Origin: Nocardiopsis sp. N85
GTDB lineage: Bacteria > Actinomycetota > Actinomycetes > Streptosporangiales > Streptosporangiaceae
Reading direction: 5' to 3'
Length of the DNA: 64,000 nt
Assembly: GCF_028882275.1 (NCBI RefSeq)
Contig: NZ_JARBUT010000002.1
Coordinates: 248,001 to 312,000 of the forward strand
In this document: one piece after another, positions 8,865 through 18,077 of the stretch
Layout of the letters: the number at the start of each line of letters is the position of its first letter
How positions within the stretch are numbered: position 1 is the stretch's first letter
Notes under the pieces: generated by a model
The model's database searches: none
Seen by the model: only the letters and a program-made list of their open reading frames with translations
Told to the model about the DNA's origin: nothing
Position numbers and translations under genes: made by a program

Positions 8865-9248
8865 TCAGGCCTCCAGATCGTCGGCGACGACCCGGAGCAC
8901 CGCGGCGATCCGGGAGGCATCGCGGCGCTCGGGGTGACGGTCGCGCCGGTAGCCGTTGGACAGCCCCTCCAGCAGTTTGATGAGGTCCTCGGTGATGACG
9001 ACCATCTCTTCGGGCTTCTTGCGCCGGGCCTTGGCCACCGAGTGCTGCACGTCCAACAGTTTGACCTGGAGCGCCTGCGCGCCCTTTCGCCCTTCGGCCA
9101 CACCGAATTCGACCCGTTGTCCGGGGCGCAGCGTCTCGGTGCCGGGGGGTAGGGCGGTGGAGTGCACGAAAACCTCTCCACCGTCGTCGCGTGTGAGAAA
9201 ACCGAAACCCTTGCCGCCGTCGTACCACTTGACCTTGCCGGTGGGCAC
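8865..9248 (-). CDS. Cold-shock domain protein with C-terminal extension
   Basis: About 127 residues. Residues 1-67 form a cold-shock domain: GKVKWYDGGKGFGFLTRDDG carries RNP1 (KGFGFLTR) and EVFVHSTAL carries RNP2, which bind single-stranded RNA or DNA. The remaining 60 residues are helical and basic to acidic (RRKKPEEMVVITEDLIKLLEG), a known actinobacterial extension that distinguishes it from the 67-residue CspA type. The GTG at 9248 has a GAGG motif at proper spacing and yields the usual N-terminus PTGKVKWYD; an ATG four codons upstream is the alternative. Confidence 0.9.
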   Translation of the reverse strand: MPTGKVKWYDGGKGFGFLTRDDGGEVFVHSTALPPGTETLRPGQRVEFGVAEGRKGAQALQVKLLDVQHSVAKARRKKPEEMVVITEDLIKLLEGLSNGYRRDRHPERRDASRIAAVLRVVADDLEA

Positions 9249-9629
9249 GTAGGACCTCATGCTTTCACTCGGTGTCGTGCAATGGTGGGGCCCAGGCTAA
9301 TGCCCCGGAGTGACGGAAGCGAGGCATAATTCCCGCGCACAAAGGAACGAGGCCCGGGTACGGCTCACCCGGGCCTCGTGCGTCTCGGCGGCCCCTCCCC
9401 GCTGATGCGGAGCACGGGACGGGACTCGGCGGAGACGCCGGGCCACCGACGACGCGGTGCGGAGCCCGGACCGGATGCCGGGCCACCTGTCTCACTGGCG
9501 TGGCCGTCGCGAAGCGAAAGCGACGGTGTACCGCATTGATTACCCGAGAACGTGTGCCCGGACGCACCGTAACGGGCCGACCGGAAAAGGTTATTCCCCT
9601 GTGTTTGCCAGTCGATGACCGGCGGCCGT
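9249..9629. other. Intergenic region with hairpins, no gene seen
   Basis: 381 bases between two minus-strand genes. It holds a strong hairpin (9348-9378) and a weaker one (CCGTCGC / GCGACGG around 9503-9525). Frames crossing it lack coding character. The promoter of the cold-shock gene and possibly a structured leader must lie here, but I recognise no known RNA family. Confidence 0.5.
9348..9378. terminator. 12-bp hairpin upstream of the cold-shock gene
   Basis: A perfect 12-bp stem (CGAGGCCCGGGT / ACCCGGGCCTCG) with a 7-base loop. It sits about 250 bases past the HAAS-like gene and 100 bases before the cold-shock gene, so it probably ends transcription from upstream and insulates the cold-shock gene. 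Confidence 0.5.
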
Positions 9630-10415
9630 TCAGCCGGGTCGGCTCTCGGCGGCCCGCTCGGCCGCGCGTTCGGCCGCCCTCGCCGAGCGGAGGACCCGGG
9701 GGTAGAGGTAGGCCACGGAGACCAGGGAGGCCAGGCCCAGCCCGATGACCCCGGTCTCGGACAGGGAGCGTTGCACGTACTGGTCCACGAAGTCGGCCCG
9801 GCCGTCCCACAGCGCCATTCCGGTCACGCAGCCCAGGAACGGGACGACGATCGCGATCCACTTGTCGTGGACGTTCCACACCCGGCTGAGCACGATGAAC
9901 GCGACGCCGAGCACCCACAGGAAGGACAGCCCCCACATCCAGGGGACGGTCAGCAGCAGCAACGCCAGGGCGACCAGTTCGCCGGGGTGCCGGCGCAGGC
10001 ACAGGATCAGGCCGCGCAGCGGTCCCGGCCCCCGGGGGACGTGGCCGTGCACCCGCATCTCGGTGCGACCGGGTCCCTCCAGCAGGCCCATCAGGCCGGA
10101 GCTGGGACCGCCGCGCCAGGGCGGCGGCGGCCGGTCGGCGTGCCGGGGCTTGGGCGGGATGAGTTCGTCGTCCTCGATGTCGAGCTTGTTGCCGACGATC
10201 TCCCGCTCCACCAGGTCCGTGGGGCTGCCGAAGACCAGCAGGATGCCCCGGACGGTGTCCGCGTCGTCATCGGGCGCGGCGGCGCGGCGCGCGTCGATCC
10301 GCGAACGCACGTCAGCGAGGTAGGTGGTCCGTTCCCTGGCGGTCAGCCGACCGTGCAGGACCAAGCCGACCTCGGACAGATAGTCGAGTACCACTTGTTC
10401 CGAGCGCTGGGTCAT
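9630..10415 (-). CDS. HAAS-like membrane protein
   Basis: 261 residues from the ATG giving MTQRSEQVVLDYLSEV. The first 75 residues (YLSEVGLVLHGRLTARERTTYLADVRSRID...) resemble the HAAS domain, a helical regulatory module usually paired with PadR repressors. After a proline-rich linker come four membrane helices, roughly at 160-180, 183-200, 205-222 and 235-255, then a basic Ala/Arg-rich tail. No PadR gene is adjacent; the nearest is 20 kb away. Function unknown. Confidence 0.7.
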   Translation of the reverse strand: MTQRSEQVVLDYLSEVGLVLHGRLTARERTTYLADVRSRIDARRAAAPDDDADTVRGILLVFGSPTDLVEREIVGNKLDIEDDELIPPKPRHADRPPPPWRGGPSSGLMGLLEGPGRTEMRVHGHVPRGPGPLRGLILCLRRHPGELVALALLLLTVPWMWGLSFLWVLGVAFIVLSRVWNVHDKWIAIVVPFLGCVTGMALWDGRADFVDQYVQRSLSETGVIGLGLASLVSVAYLYPRVLRSARAAERAAERAAESRPG

Positions 10416-10781
10416 ATCCCCATAGTGGCGGAGGATGACCTGCCTTTTAAGCCCTCTTTCCATTTTCGGTCGCCGAATTCTCTCCGTATACGGTCCACCA
10501 CCCGGTGACGTGTGGGATCGGGGTGAGTCGCTGGACCGCCCGTCGTCGGGGGACGCCGCCCACCGCGGGACCGGCCCCGCGGAGAGAGCCCCGCAGGGCC
10601 GTGGGCCGCCCGTCGAGGTGACGGGGCGGGCGACGGGCGGAGGCTCCGGGGTGCTCGTCGCAAGGCCCGAGAAGGGGTCGGGGTGGTTCTCCCGTCGACC
10701 GATGAGAACGCGGGACGGGACGGGCCGGGGCGTCGCGCAGCGGGGTGAGTATCCGCGGAACATGCCCTAGCGTTGATTCCG
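10416..10781. other. Divergent intergenic region
   Basis: 366 bases between the HAAS-like gene (minus) and the XPB-like partner gene (plus). An AT-richer patch (10440-10500) probably contains the promoter for the minus-strand gene. No convincing gene, known RNA or repeat was seen. Confidence 0.4.
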
Positions 10782-13247
10782 ATGACCGAGAACGCACAGC
10801 CCGACCGGCACGGATCGGGCCCGGGGACCGCCGGGCCGGGACGCCCCCCGACCTTCACCTCCTGGCTGCGCGACCGGTCGGATGAGGAGCTGGCCGCGCT
10901 GCTGTCCGCCCGGCCCGACCTCGCCCGCCCCGTCCCCGCCGACATCGGCGCCCTCGCCGCCCGCGCCACCACCCGCAACACCGTCCTGCGGGCCCTGGAA
11001 GGGCTGGACTCCTTCACCCTCCAGGTCCTGGAGGGCGTCGTCGCCCTCGGCGACGACCGTCTCTCCGAACCCGTGGGCGTCACCCCCGACGAACTCGTCG
11101 CCGCCCTGACCCCGGCGGCCGCCGACGCCGATCGGCTCCGGGAGGCCGTGCCCCCCGTCTTGGCCGGGCTGCGCCGATCGGCGCTGATCTGGCCCGACCG
11201 GGACCGGCTGCGCCCCGTCCAGGTCCTGCGCGACCTGTTGGACGCCCCGGCCCGACTCGGCCCGCCCGTCCGGGTCCTGCTGGCCGCCCTGCCGCACGGG
11301 CGGGTCAAGCGGCTGGCCGACGAACTGGTCCCCGACTCCACCGAGCCCGCCCCCGTCGAGGCACTGGCCCGGCTGCTCGCGGACCCCCGTCGGCTCGACG
11401 ACCTCCTGTCCCGGGTGGGGGAACAGGCCCACCGCCTCCTGGACGGGATGACCTGGGGGCCTCCCCACGGCACCGTCGCCGACGCCCGCCGCGACGTCGG
11501 GGTCGCCGACGCCGGATCGTCCGTGGAGGAGTTGCTCGCCCGGGCGCTGCTGCTGCCCAGCGGCGACGACACGCTCACCCTGCCCCGGGAGGTGGCGCTG
11601 CACCTGCGCTCCGGGAGGCTGTTCCGCGAGGTCGGTGTGGAACCGCCCGCGTTCGCGGGCACCGAGCGCGACGGGGACGCGGTGACCCGGTTCGCCGCCG
11701 GCCAGGCGTTCACGGTGCTGCGCGCCATCGAGGAACTCCTGGAGTCCTGGTCCGCCGAGCCGGCCGCAGTCCTGCGCAACGGCGGTCTGGGCGTTCGGGA
11801 CCTGCGCCGGGCCGCCCGGGTCATGGACACCGACGACGCCACCGCCGCGCTGTACGTCGAGATCGCCCACGTCGCCGGGCTGCTCGGCACCGATGACCGG
11901 GTCGAGGGCGAATGGCTGCCCACCCGCGAATACGACCTGTGGCGGGAGAGCCCGCCCGAACGCCGTTGGCTGCGGCTGGCACAGGCCTGGCTCGACACCG
12001 ACCGGGTTCCCGCGCTGAGCGGGTCCAAGGACCCCGGCGGACGGATGCGCAACGTGCTCGGTCCGGGCCTGGTCCGACCGGCCGCGCCGCAGGCCCGCCG
12101 CGACCTCCTCGGCGAACTGGCCACCGCCGATCCCGGCTACGCCCCGACCCCGGTGTCGCTGTCCGCCCGCCTCGCCTGGCGGCGACCGCGCCGCCGCTCG
12201 CAGCTGTACACCGAACTCGTGGCGGTCGCCGAGGCCGAGGCCGCCGCCCTCGGTCTCACCGGCCGGGACGCCCTGGCCGACCACGTCCGCCCCCTGCTCG
12301 AAGGCGACCCCGAGGGCGCCGCCGCCCTGCTCTCCGTCCACCTGCCCCGACCCTTGGACCACGTCCTGGTCCAGGGCGACCTGACCGCGATCGCCCCCGG
12401 CCCCCTGGTCACCGAACTGGCCCGGGAGCTGTCGTTGATCGCCGAGGTCGAGTCGACCGGCGGCGCCACGGTGTACCGGTTCACGGAGGACTCGGTGCGG
12501 CGGGCCCTGGACGCCGGGCGTGGCATCGCCGACATCACCACCCTTCTCGAACGCCACTCGCGCACCCCCCTGCCGCAGGCCCTGCGCTACCTGATCTCCG
12601 ACGTGGGCCGACGGCACGGGCGGTTGCGCGCCGGATCGGCGTCGGCCTACCTGCGCTGCGACGAACCGGCGCTGCTGGACGAGGTGATCGGGGACCGGCG
12701 CACCGAGACCTTGGGGCTGGTGCGGTTGGCCCCGACCGTGGTGGCCTCCGCCGTCAACCGGGCGGCGCTGGTGGAGGGGTTGCGCAGGTCGGGGTACCAC
12801 CCCGTGCCGGAGGGCGGAGACGGCACCATGAGGCTCTCCCGCCCCGAGGTGCGCCGCGCCGAACCCGTGGAGGTCCCGCCCGAGCCGCTCGCCGCCACGC
12901 CGCCCGTGGAGCGCCTCCGCGACACCGTGCGGGCCGTGCGCGCCGGGGACGAGGCCGCGACGGCGGTCCGGCGGCCGGTGTCCCTTCCGGAGGACGGGCC
13001 GCCCGGCTCCCGGGCGATGGCCGTGTCGACGGCCCTGGCCCGTGTCGCCGAGACGGGAGGCCGGGTGTGGATCGGCTACACCGACACCGACGGTCGCCAG
13101 GTGAGCCGCATCATCGCCCCGTCCTCGATCGACGGCGGCTTCGTCATCGCCCACGACGCCACGCGGAACGCGGTGCAGCGCTTCGCGATCCACCGGATCA
13201 CCGCCGTCGCCGAACTGGAGGAGGACGATCGGACGGAGACGCCGTAG
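10782..13247 (+). CDS. XPB/Ssl2-like helicase-associated protein
   Basis: About 821 residues with no Walker A or DExH box, so not itself a helicase. It matches the helicase-associated XPB/Ssl2-like domain proteins encoded next to XPB in actinobacteria. The middle (about 500-690) carries the region with LPRPLDHVLVQGDLTAIAPGPL, the hallmark of that domain, and the last 70 residues (GRVWIGYTDTDGRQVSRIIAPSS...) resemble a WYL-type nucleic-acid or ligand sensor domain. Start taken at the ATG rather than the TTG three codons upstream. A role in DNA repair or unwinding with XPB is inferred from conserved neighbourhood. Confidence 0.8.
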   Translation: MTENAQPDRHGSGPGTAGPGRPPTFTSWLRDRSDEELAALLSARPDLARPVPADIGALAARATTRNTVLRALEGLDSFTLQVLEGVVALGDDRLSEPVGVTPDELVAALTPAAADADRLREAVPPVLAGLRRSALIWPDRDRLRPVQVLRDLLDAPARLGPPVRVLLAALPHGRVKRLADELVPDSTEPAPVEALARLLADPRRLDDLLSRVGEQAHRLLDGMTWGPPHGTVADARRDVGVADAGSSVEELLARALLLPSGDDTLTLPREVALHLRSGRLFREVGVEPPAFAGTERDGDAVTRFAAGQAFTVLRAIEELLESWSAEPAAVLRNGGLGVRDLRRAARVMDTDDATAALYVEIAHVAGLLGTDDRVEGEWLPTREYDLWRESPPERRWLRLAQAWLDTDRVPALSGSKDPGGRMRNVLGPGLVRPAAPQARRDLLGELATADPGYAPTPVSLSARLAWRRPRRRSQLYTELVAVAEAEAAALGLTGRDALADHVRPLLEGDPEGAAALLSVHLPRPLDHVLVQGDLTAIAPGPLVTELARELSLIAEVESTGGATVYRFTEDSVRRALDAGRGIADITTLLERHSRTPLPQALRYLISDVGRRHGRLRAGSASAYLRCDEPALLDEVIGDRRTETLGLVRLAPTVVASAVNRAALVEGLRRSGYHPVPEGGDGTMRLSRPEVRRAEPVEVPPEPLAATPPVERLRDTVRAVRAGDEAATAVRRPVSLPEDGPPGSRAMAVSTALARVAETGGRVWIGYTDTDGRQVSRIIAPSSIDGGFVIAHDATRNAVQRFAIHRITAVAELEEDDRTETP

Positions 13248-13295
13248 GGTGGTACGCGGTCGACAGCAGGCCCTCGGACAACGAGAGACACCCCC

Positions 13296-13712
13296 ATGAG
13301 CGATGCGTCCCTGCCCCCCGGGGCCTCGTCCCCCCGTGAACGCGGCCGCGACGACGGGCGCGGGCGCGAGGTCCGGCGCGACGACGTCCCCGAGCGCGGG
13401 AGCGGGACCGCCGCGCCCTCCCCCGTTCCGGGCGGGGCGAGCGGCTCGACGATGGCGTTGATCCTGCACGCCTTGACGTTCCTGTGCTGCGCCAACTGGA
13501 TCTTCGGGATCGCCGGGATCGTCTTCGCCGTGCGGGCCGCGCACGCGCGCGACCGGGGGATGCCGGACCGGGCCGAGGTGCTCACCCGGTACTCCTGGTA
13601 CTGCCTGGGCGCGGCCGGGGTGATGCTGTTCGTCATGCTGGTGTTGACGGGCGTGGTGTTCACCCAGGCGGGGTCGTGGATCCAGGGCGTCGTTCCGGTG
13701 ACCAACTACTGA
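13296..13712 (+). CDS. Dispanin-like small membrane protein 1
   Basis: 138 residues: a 50-residue disordered, charged and proline-rich N-terminus, a hydrophobic segment (LILHALTFLCCANWIFGIAGIVFAV cut at about residue 53-77) with a double Cys, an amphipathic loop rich in Arg and Asp, and a second membrane helix (about 100-125). The double Cys plus glycine pattern of the first helix and two-helix layout resemble CD225/dispanin or DUF4190 proteins. First of three similar genes placed between the two XPB-related genes. Confidence 0.65.
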   Translation: MSDASLPPGASSPRERGRDDGRGREVRRDDVPERGSGTAAPSPVPGGASGSTMALILHALTFLCCANWIFGIAGIVFAVRAAHARDRGMPDRAEVLTRYSWYCLGAAGVMLFVMLVLTGVVFTQAGSWIQGVVPVTNY

Positions 13713-13791
13713 CCGGGGAACCCGTTCCGGCTCCCCGGCGTCCGAATCCGTGAGTGCGGGTACACCAGGTGTCATGAGGGAGAGGGAACGG

Positions 13792-14250
13792 ATGCAGGGG
13801 AGTGCCGGTGGGCCGAAGGCCTTCTGGGAGCGCGAGCAGGGCTCGGCCACGCGCTCCGTGGCGCCCTCCGCCCCCGCGCCGGGGCGGCCCTCCGCCGCGC
13901 CCGCCCGGCCCTCCTCCACCGCCTTCTCCGTGCACCCGCCGCCCGCCCCGGTACCGATCGGTCCGCCCGCCCGGGTGGGCGGGACCGTCGCCGCCCTGGT
14001 GGTGGCGCTCCTGACCCTGACGGGGCCGGTCCTGGGGGCCTACCTGGGGTTGTGGTTCCTCCTGCTGGGTGCCAACGTCCCCGGCATCACCCTCGCCATC
14101 GTGGCGCTGACCCGGATCCCCGACGCCCCCGAGGTCGAACGGTTCCTCAGGTACACGTGGGCCTGCAACTTCGCCTACATCGGGCTGAACGCCGTTCTGG
14201 CGGTGTTCGTACTCCTCATGCTGGCGATGATCATCCTCCTCGGATACTGA
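13792..14250 (+). CDS. Dispanin-like small membrane protein 2
   Basis: 152 residues from the ATG preceded by GGGAGAGGGAAC; a further upstream ATG (13774) and GTG (13750) are in frame but lack as good a ribosome binding site. The N-terminal 55 residues are proline- and alanine-rich, followed by two membrane regions (about 60-105 and 125-150) with LLGANVPGITLAIVAL resembling the second half of a DUF4190/dispanin first helix. Function unknown; likely cotranscribed with its neighbours. Confidence 0.65.
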   Translation: MQGSAGGPKAFWEREQGSATRSVAPSAPAPGRPSAAPARPSSTAFSVHPPPAPVPIGPPARVGGTVAALVVALLTLTGPVLGAYLGLWFLLLGANVPGITLAIVALTRIPDAPEVERFLRYTWACNFAYIGLNAVLAVFVLLMLAMIILLGY

Positions 14251-14322
14251 GATCCCACCGCCGTCCCGTCGGCGACGGCACGCCGTCGTCCCCCTCCCCA
14301 TCCTCGAAGGAAACGTCCTCCC

Positions 14323-14799
14323 GTGAACAACGACCCCGACCCGTACCGCCCCGACGCCTCCTCCTACGGCGACCCCGCCGCGGGGTACGGACCGTACGGC
14401 GAAGCCCCCTACCAGGACACGACCGGAGGCCACGCCGGTCACTCCGCGCACGGCGGATACGACGGATACGGCGGATACGGCCCCGCCGGGTACGGACCGC
14501 CCGCGTACGGGCCCGCCGTCCCGATGGCCCCGTACGCGCCCCCGAAGGCGGAGCACGAGGGGAGCGCCACGCTCGCCCTGGTGCTGTCCTGTGTCCAGTT
14601 GGTCCTGTGCTGTGGTCTCACCGCGATCCCCGGGATCGTCCTGGGCGCCCTGGCGTTGGGAGAGAAACTGGACCTGGAGCGCGGGGCCCGTCTCACCAGG
14701 AACGCCTGGATCTCGGTCTGGGTGAACCTCGGGATCATCGGCCTCGTGATCCTCGGCTACGTCGGGATCATCTTCTACGCGGTCGTCTCCAGCCCCTGA
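14323..14799 (+). CDS. Dispanin/DUF4190-like membrane protein 3
   Basis: 158 residues. The N-terminal 75 residues are a low-complexity Gly/Tyr/Pro tract with repeated GGYDGYGGYGPAGYGP-like units. Two membrane helices follow (about 85-113 with LVLCCGLTAIPGIVLGALAL, and 128-155). This double-Cys, IPGIVLGALALG pattern is the classical DUF4190 signature. Starts at GTG behind GAAGGAAAC. Third of the small membrane triplet, 67 bases before the XPB start. Confidence 0.7.
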   Translation: MNNDPDPYRPDASSYGDPAAGYGPYGEAPYQDTTGGHAGHSAHGGYDGYGGYGPAGYGPPAYGPAVPMAPYAPPKAEHEGSATLALVLSCVQLVLCCGLTAIPGIVLGALALGEKLDLERGARLTRNAWISVWVNLGIIGLVILGYVGIIFYAVVSSP

Positions 14800-14866
14800 C
14801 CCGGGCATGTTCGAGGCCGTGCGCGCGTTGCATCTGTGGCCGTCCCCTGGAGAACGAAGGTTCCGT

Positions 14867-16513
14867 GTGTCCTGCCTGATCGTGCAGTCCGACAAGACCC
14901 TCCTGTTGGAGGTCGACCACGAGCTCGCCGACGAGTGCCGCCGCGCCATCGCCCCCTTCGCCGAGTTGGAGCGCGCGCCCGAACACGTGCACACCTACCG
15001 GATCACCCCGTTGGCGCTGTGGAACGCGCGCGCCGCGGGGCACGACGCCGAGCAGGTGGTCGACGCCCTCATCCGCTTCTCCAAGTTCCCGGTGCCGCAC
15101 TCCCTGCTGGTGGACATCACCGAGACGATGGACCGGTACGGGCGGCTGCGCCTCGAAGGCGATCCCGCGCACGGGCTGATCCTGCGCTCCTCGGACCGGG
15201 CGGTGCTGGAGGAGGTCCTCCGGGCCAAGCGCCTCAGGGGAATGCTGGGCGACCGGCTCGACGACGACTCCGTCGTCGTCCACCCCAGTGAGCGCGGCAA
15301 CCTCAAGCAGGCGCTGTTGAGGATCGGCTGGCCCGCCGAGGACCTGGCCGGTCATGTCGACGGTGAGGCGCACCGGATCGATCTGGCCCAGGACGGCTGG
15401 GAGCTGCGCGACTACCAGCGCGCGGCGGCGGAGGGCTTCCACGCGGGCGGTTCGGGAGTGGTGGTCCTGCCCTGCGGTGCGGGCAAGACCGTGGTGGGCG
15501 CGGCGGCGATGGCGATGACCGGGGCGACCACGCTCATCCTGGTCACCAACACCGTCTCCGTACACCAGTGGAAGACCGAGCTGCTGCGGCGGACCACCCT
15601 CACCGAGGACGAGATCGGCGAGTACTCGGGGTCCCGCAAGGAGATCCGGCCGGTCACCATCGCCACCTACCAGGTGATGGCGGCCAAACGGAAGGGCGTG
15701 TACACGCACCTGGAGCTGTTCGACGCCCGGGACTGGGGGCTGGTGATCTACGACGAGGTGCACCTGTTGCCCGCGCCGATCTTCCGGATGACCGCCGACC
15801 TCCAGGCCCGTCGCCGACTGGGACTGACCGCGACCCTGGTGCGCGAGGACGGCCGCGAGGGGGACGTGTTCTCGCTCATCGGACCCAAGCGGTACGACGC
15901 CCCGTGGAAGGACATGGAGAACCAGGGGTGGATCGCCCCGGCCGACTGCGTCGAGGTGCGCGTGGACCTGTCGGAGGCCGAGCGCTTGGCGTACGCGACG
16001 GCCGAGCCCGAGGACAAGTACCGGTTCTGCGCGTCCTCGGAGACCAAGACGGCGGTGGTGCGGGAGTTGGTGGAGCGGCACACCGACGAGCAGGTGCTGA
16101 TCATCGGCTCCTACATCGACCAGCTGGACGAACTCGGCGAGGCCCTGGGCTCCCCGGTGATCAAGGGAGAGACCCGCAACAAGGAGCGGGAGCGGCTGTT
16201 CGACGCCTTCCGCGCCGGCGACCTGCGCACCCTGGTGGTGTCCAAGGTCGCGAACTTCTCGATCGACCTGCCCGAGGCGGGCGTGGCGATCCAGGTGTCG
16301 GGGTCGTTCGGGTCCCGGCAGGAGGAGGCTCAGCGGCTGGGTCGGGTGCTGCGGCCCAAGTCGGACGGCCGGTCGGCCCGGTTCTACGCGGTGATCGCCC
16401 GGGACACCGTGGACCAGGACTACGCGGCGCACCGGCAGCGGTTCCTGGCCGAGCAGGGGTACGCCTACCGGATCACCGACGCCTCCGACATCCTGGCCGG
16501 CGGTGAGGTCTGA
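14867..16513 (+). CDS. DNA repair helicase XPB
   Basis: 548 residues, the usual length for bacterial XPB. The N-terminal damage-recognition-like domain begins LIVQSDKTLLLEVDH and AIAPFAELERAPEHVHTYRITPLALWNAR. Superfamily 2 motifs follow: Walker A PCGAGKT (motif I), DEVH box YDEVHLLPAPIF (motif II), TATLVREDG (motif III) and QRLGRVLRPK (motif VI). The enzyme is a 3'-5' DNA helicase thought to act in repair. Start set at the GTG preceded by GAACGAAGG, giving the family N-terminus; a longer form from an ATG at 14807 would add 20 unlikely residues. Confidence 0.95.
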   Translation: MSCLIVQSDKTLLLEVDHELADECRRAIAPFAELERAPEHVHTYRITPLALWNARAAGHDAEQVVDALIRFSKFPVPHSLLVDITETMDRYGRLRLEGDPAHGLILRSSDRAVLEEVLRAKRLRGMLGDRLDDDSVVVHPSERGNLKQALLRIGWPAEDLAGHVDGEAHRIDLAQDGWELRDYQRAAAEGFHAGGSGVVVLPCGAGKTVVGAAAMAMTGATTLILVTNTVSVHQWKTELLRRTTLTEDEIGEYSGSRKEIRPVTIATYQVMAAKRKGVYTHLELFDARDWGLVIYDEVHLLPAPIFRMTADLQARRRLGLTATLVREDGREGDVFSLIGPKRYDAPWKDMENQGWIAPADCVEVRVDLSEAERLAYATAEPEDKYRFCASSETKTAVVRELVERHTDEQVLIIGSYIDQLDELGEALGSPVIKGETRNKERERLFDAFRAGDLRTLVVSKVANFSIDLPEAGVAIQVSGSFGSRQEEAQRLGRVLRPKSDGRSARFYAVIARDTVDQDYAAHRQRFLAEQGYAYRITDASDILAGGEV

Positions 16514-16538
16514 GCGCCGAGGCGGGGGCCGTCGGAAC

Positions 16539-16775
16539 TCAGAAGGAGGGCAGTCCGCCCATCACGTACGTGCCGGCGGCGATGACCCAGGCGATCAGGG
16601 AGTAGCTCAGGGTCCGGACGCGCAGGGGCCGGTCGTCGCGGACGCCCGGCGCCGCGAAGGCGGCGACCAGGAGGGCCAGGCCGAGCAGCGCGGGGATCGC
16701 CGAGGCCAGTGAGAAGAGCTGGGTCTGGGCGGCGCACGCGGCGTAGCCGGGGGTGCCGGGATCACCACAGAACAC
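16539..16775 (-). CDS. Small two-helix membrane protein
   Basis: 78 residues with an N-terminal segment holding two Cys (FCGDPGTPGYAACAAQ), a membrane helix at about 22-44, a short basic loop (RDDRPLRVRT) and a second helix at about 52-72. It converges on XPB. Family not recognised; coding is supported by consistent G/C in third positions and the regular hydrophobic pattern. Confidence 0.55.
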   Translation of the reverse strand: MFCGDPGTPGYAACAAQTQLFSLASAIPALLGLALLVAAFAAPGVRDDRPLRVRTLSYSLIAWVIAAGTYVMGGLPSF

Positions 16776-16982
16776 GTCGTACCCCGATCGGATCGTTCAG
16801 TGCGGACGGGACACCCCGACCGTACCGTTTCGGCGAGGGCTCCTCCGTCGTCGGTGCCGACCGTATCCGAAACACGTTCGGCTCTTTCGTGATCCAGGAC
16901 ACTCCTCCTCTTTACACGAGACGGATCCGTGTCCAATCATGGGCTGGACAGCGCCCCCGGCATCCCCTCACGGAGGTCCTCC

Positions 16983-17933
16983 ATGCCCGACCGCACCGGC
17001 TTCCACTCCCTCCGCGACGGCGGCCTGAACTGGGATTCGCTCCCGCTCAAGCTGTTCGCCAAGGGCAACGCCAGGTTCTGGGACCCGGCCGACATCGATC
17101 TGGACCGGGACGCCGAGGACTGGAAGGGGGTCAACGAGCCCTCCCGGGAGCGCATCCTCCGCCTGTGCGCGTTCTTCGCCGCGGGAGAGGAGGCCGTCAC
17201 CGAGGACCTTCAGCCCTTCCTCCGCGCCATGGCCGCCGAGGGCAGGCTCGGCGACGAGATGTACCTGACCCAGTTCGCGTTCGAGGAGGCCAAGCACGTC
17301 CAGGCGTTCCGGCTGTGGCTGGACGCCATCGGCGTGTACGAGGACCTGCACGCCTACGTGGAGGAGAACCCGGGTTACCGGACGCTGTTCTACGAGGAGC
17401 TGCCCGCCTCGTTGGAGGCGCTGATGGAGGACCCGAGCCCGCGCAACCAGGTGCGCGCCTCGGTCACCTACAACCACATCATCGAGGGTTCCCTGGCGCT
17501 GACCGGGTACTACGCCTGGAACCACATCTGCACCGTGCGCGACATCTTCCCCGGGATGCGGCGGATCGTGCGCCGGATCGGCGACGACGAACGCCGGCAC
17601 ATGGCGTGGGGGACCTTCACCTGTCGTCGGCACGTGGCCGCCGACGACTCCAACTGGGCGGTGGTGAACGAACGCCTGGAGGAACTGCTGCCGCACGTGA
17701 TGGCCACCGTCGAACGCGGCGAGAACGCCTCGGAGGTCTCCCCCGACAACGCCCGCTACGAACTGCCGCCGGGTGAGCTGCTCCGCTACGCGACCGACCG
17801 GGCGATGCGCCGGCTGGGCGCCATCGAGTCGGCCCGGGGCGTGCCCGTGGCCCAGATCGACCTGGACGCCTCGCCCGAACAGTTGGAGGAGCGGTTCGGC
17901 GAGGAGGACCGGGCCGCCATGGCGAGGCTGTGA
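16983..17933 (+). CDS. R2-like ligand-binding oxidase (R2lox)
   Basis: 316 residues. Ferritin-like metal-binding residues of the Mn/Fe R2lox family are all present: Glu69 in GEEAVTED, Glu102 and His105 in FEEAKHVQ, Glu168 in YNHIIEG, and Glu203/His206 in DDERRHMAW. Val72 and Tyr163 match the pair that forms the ether crosslink in the Mycobacterium tuberculosis protein. The family lacks the radical-transfer role of ribonucleotide reductase R2 and binds a long-chain fatty ligand; the physiological substrate is unknown. The ATG has GGAGG upstream, favouring it over an earlier frame extension. Confidence 0.93.
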   Translation: MPDRTGFHSLRDGGLNWDSLPLKLFAKGNARFWDPADIDLDRDAEDWKGVNEPSRERILRLCAFFAAGEEAVTEDLQPFLRAMAAEGRLGDEMYLTQFAFEEAKHVQAFRLWLDAIGVYEDLHAYVEENPGYRTLFYEELPASLEALMEDPSPRNQVRASVTYNHIIEGSLALTGYYAWNHICTVRDIFPGMRRIVRRIGDDERRHMAWGTFTCRRHVAADDSNWAVVNERLEELLPHVMATVERGENASEVSPDNARYELPPGELLRYATDRAMRRLGAIESARGVPVAQIDLDASPEQLEERFGEEDRAAMARL

Positions 17934-18077
17934 GAACGGGGACGGGGCGGGTCCACGGGACGCGCCCCGGGCTCGACGGCCCTCGAACGGCAGCGGGTCG
18001 ATGACGGCGGCGGAGGCGACCGCCCCGGTGCCCGGCGGCCCGTGCCGCGCGAAATCTCCGCGACGGAGTCCGTGACC

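Noticed and set aside
9249..9629. A known riboswitch in the leader of the cold-shock gene
   Set aside because: Hairpins are present, but no conserved core of a riboswitch class could be matched.
10767..13919. 1050-codon minus-strand frame opposite the XPB-like partner gene
   Set aside because: Repeated Gly/Gln/Val content typical of antisense frames; the plus strand shows a recognised family.
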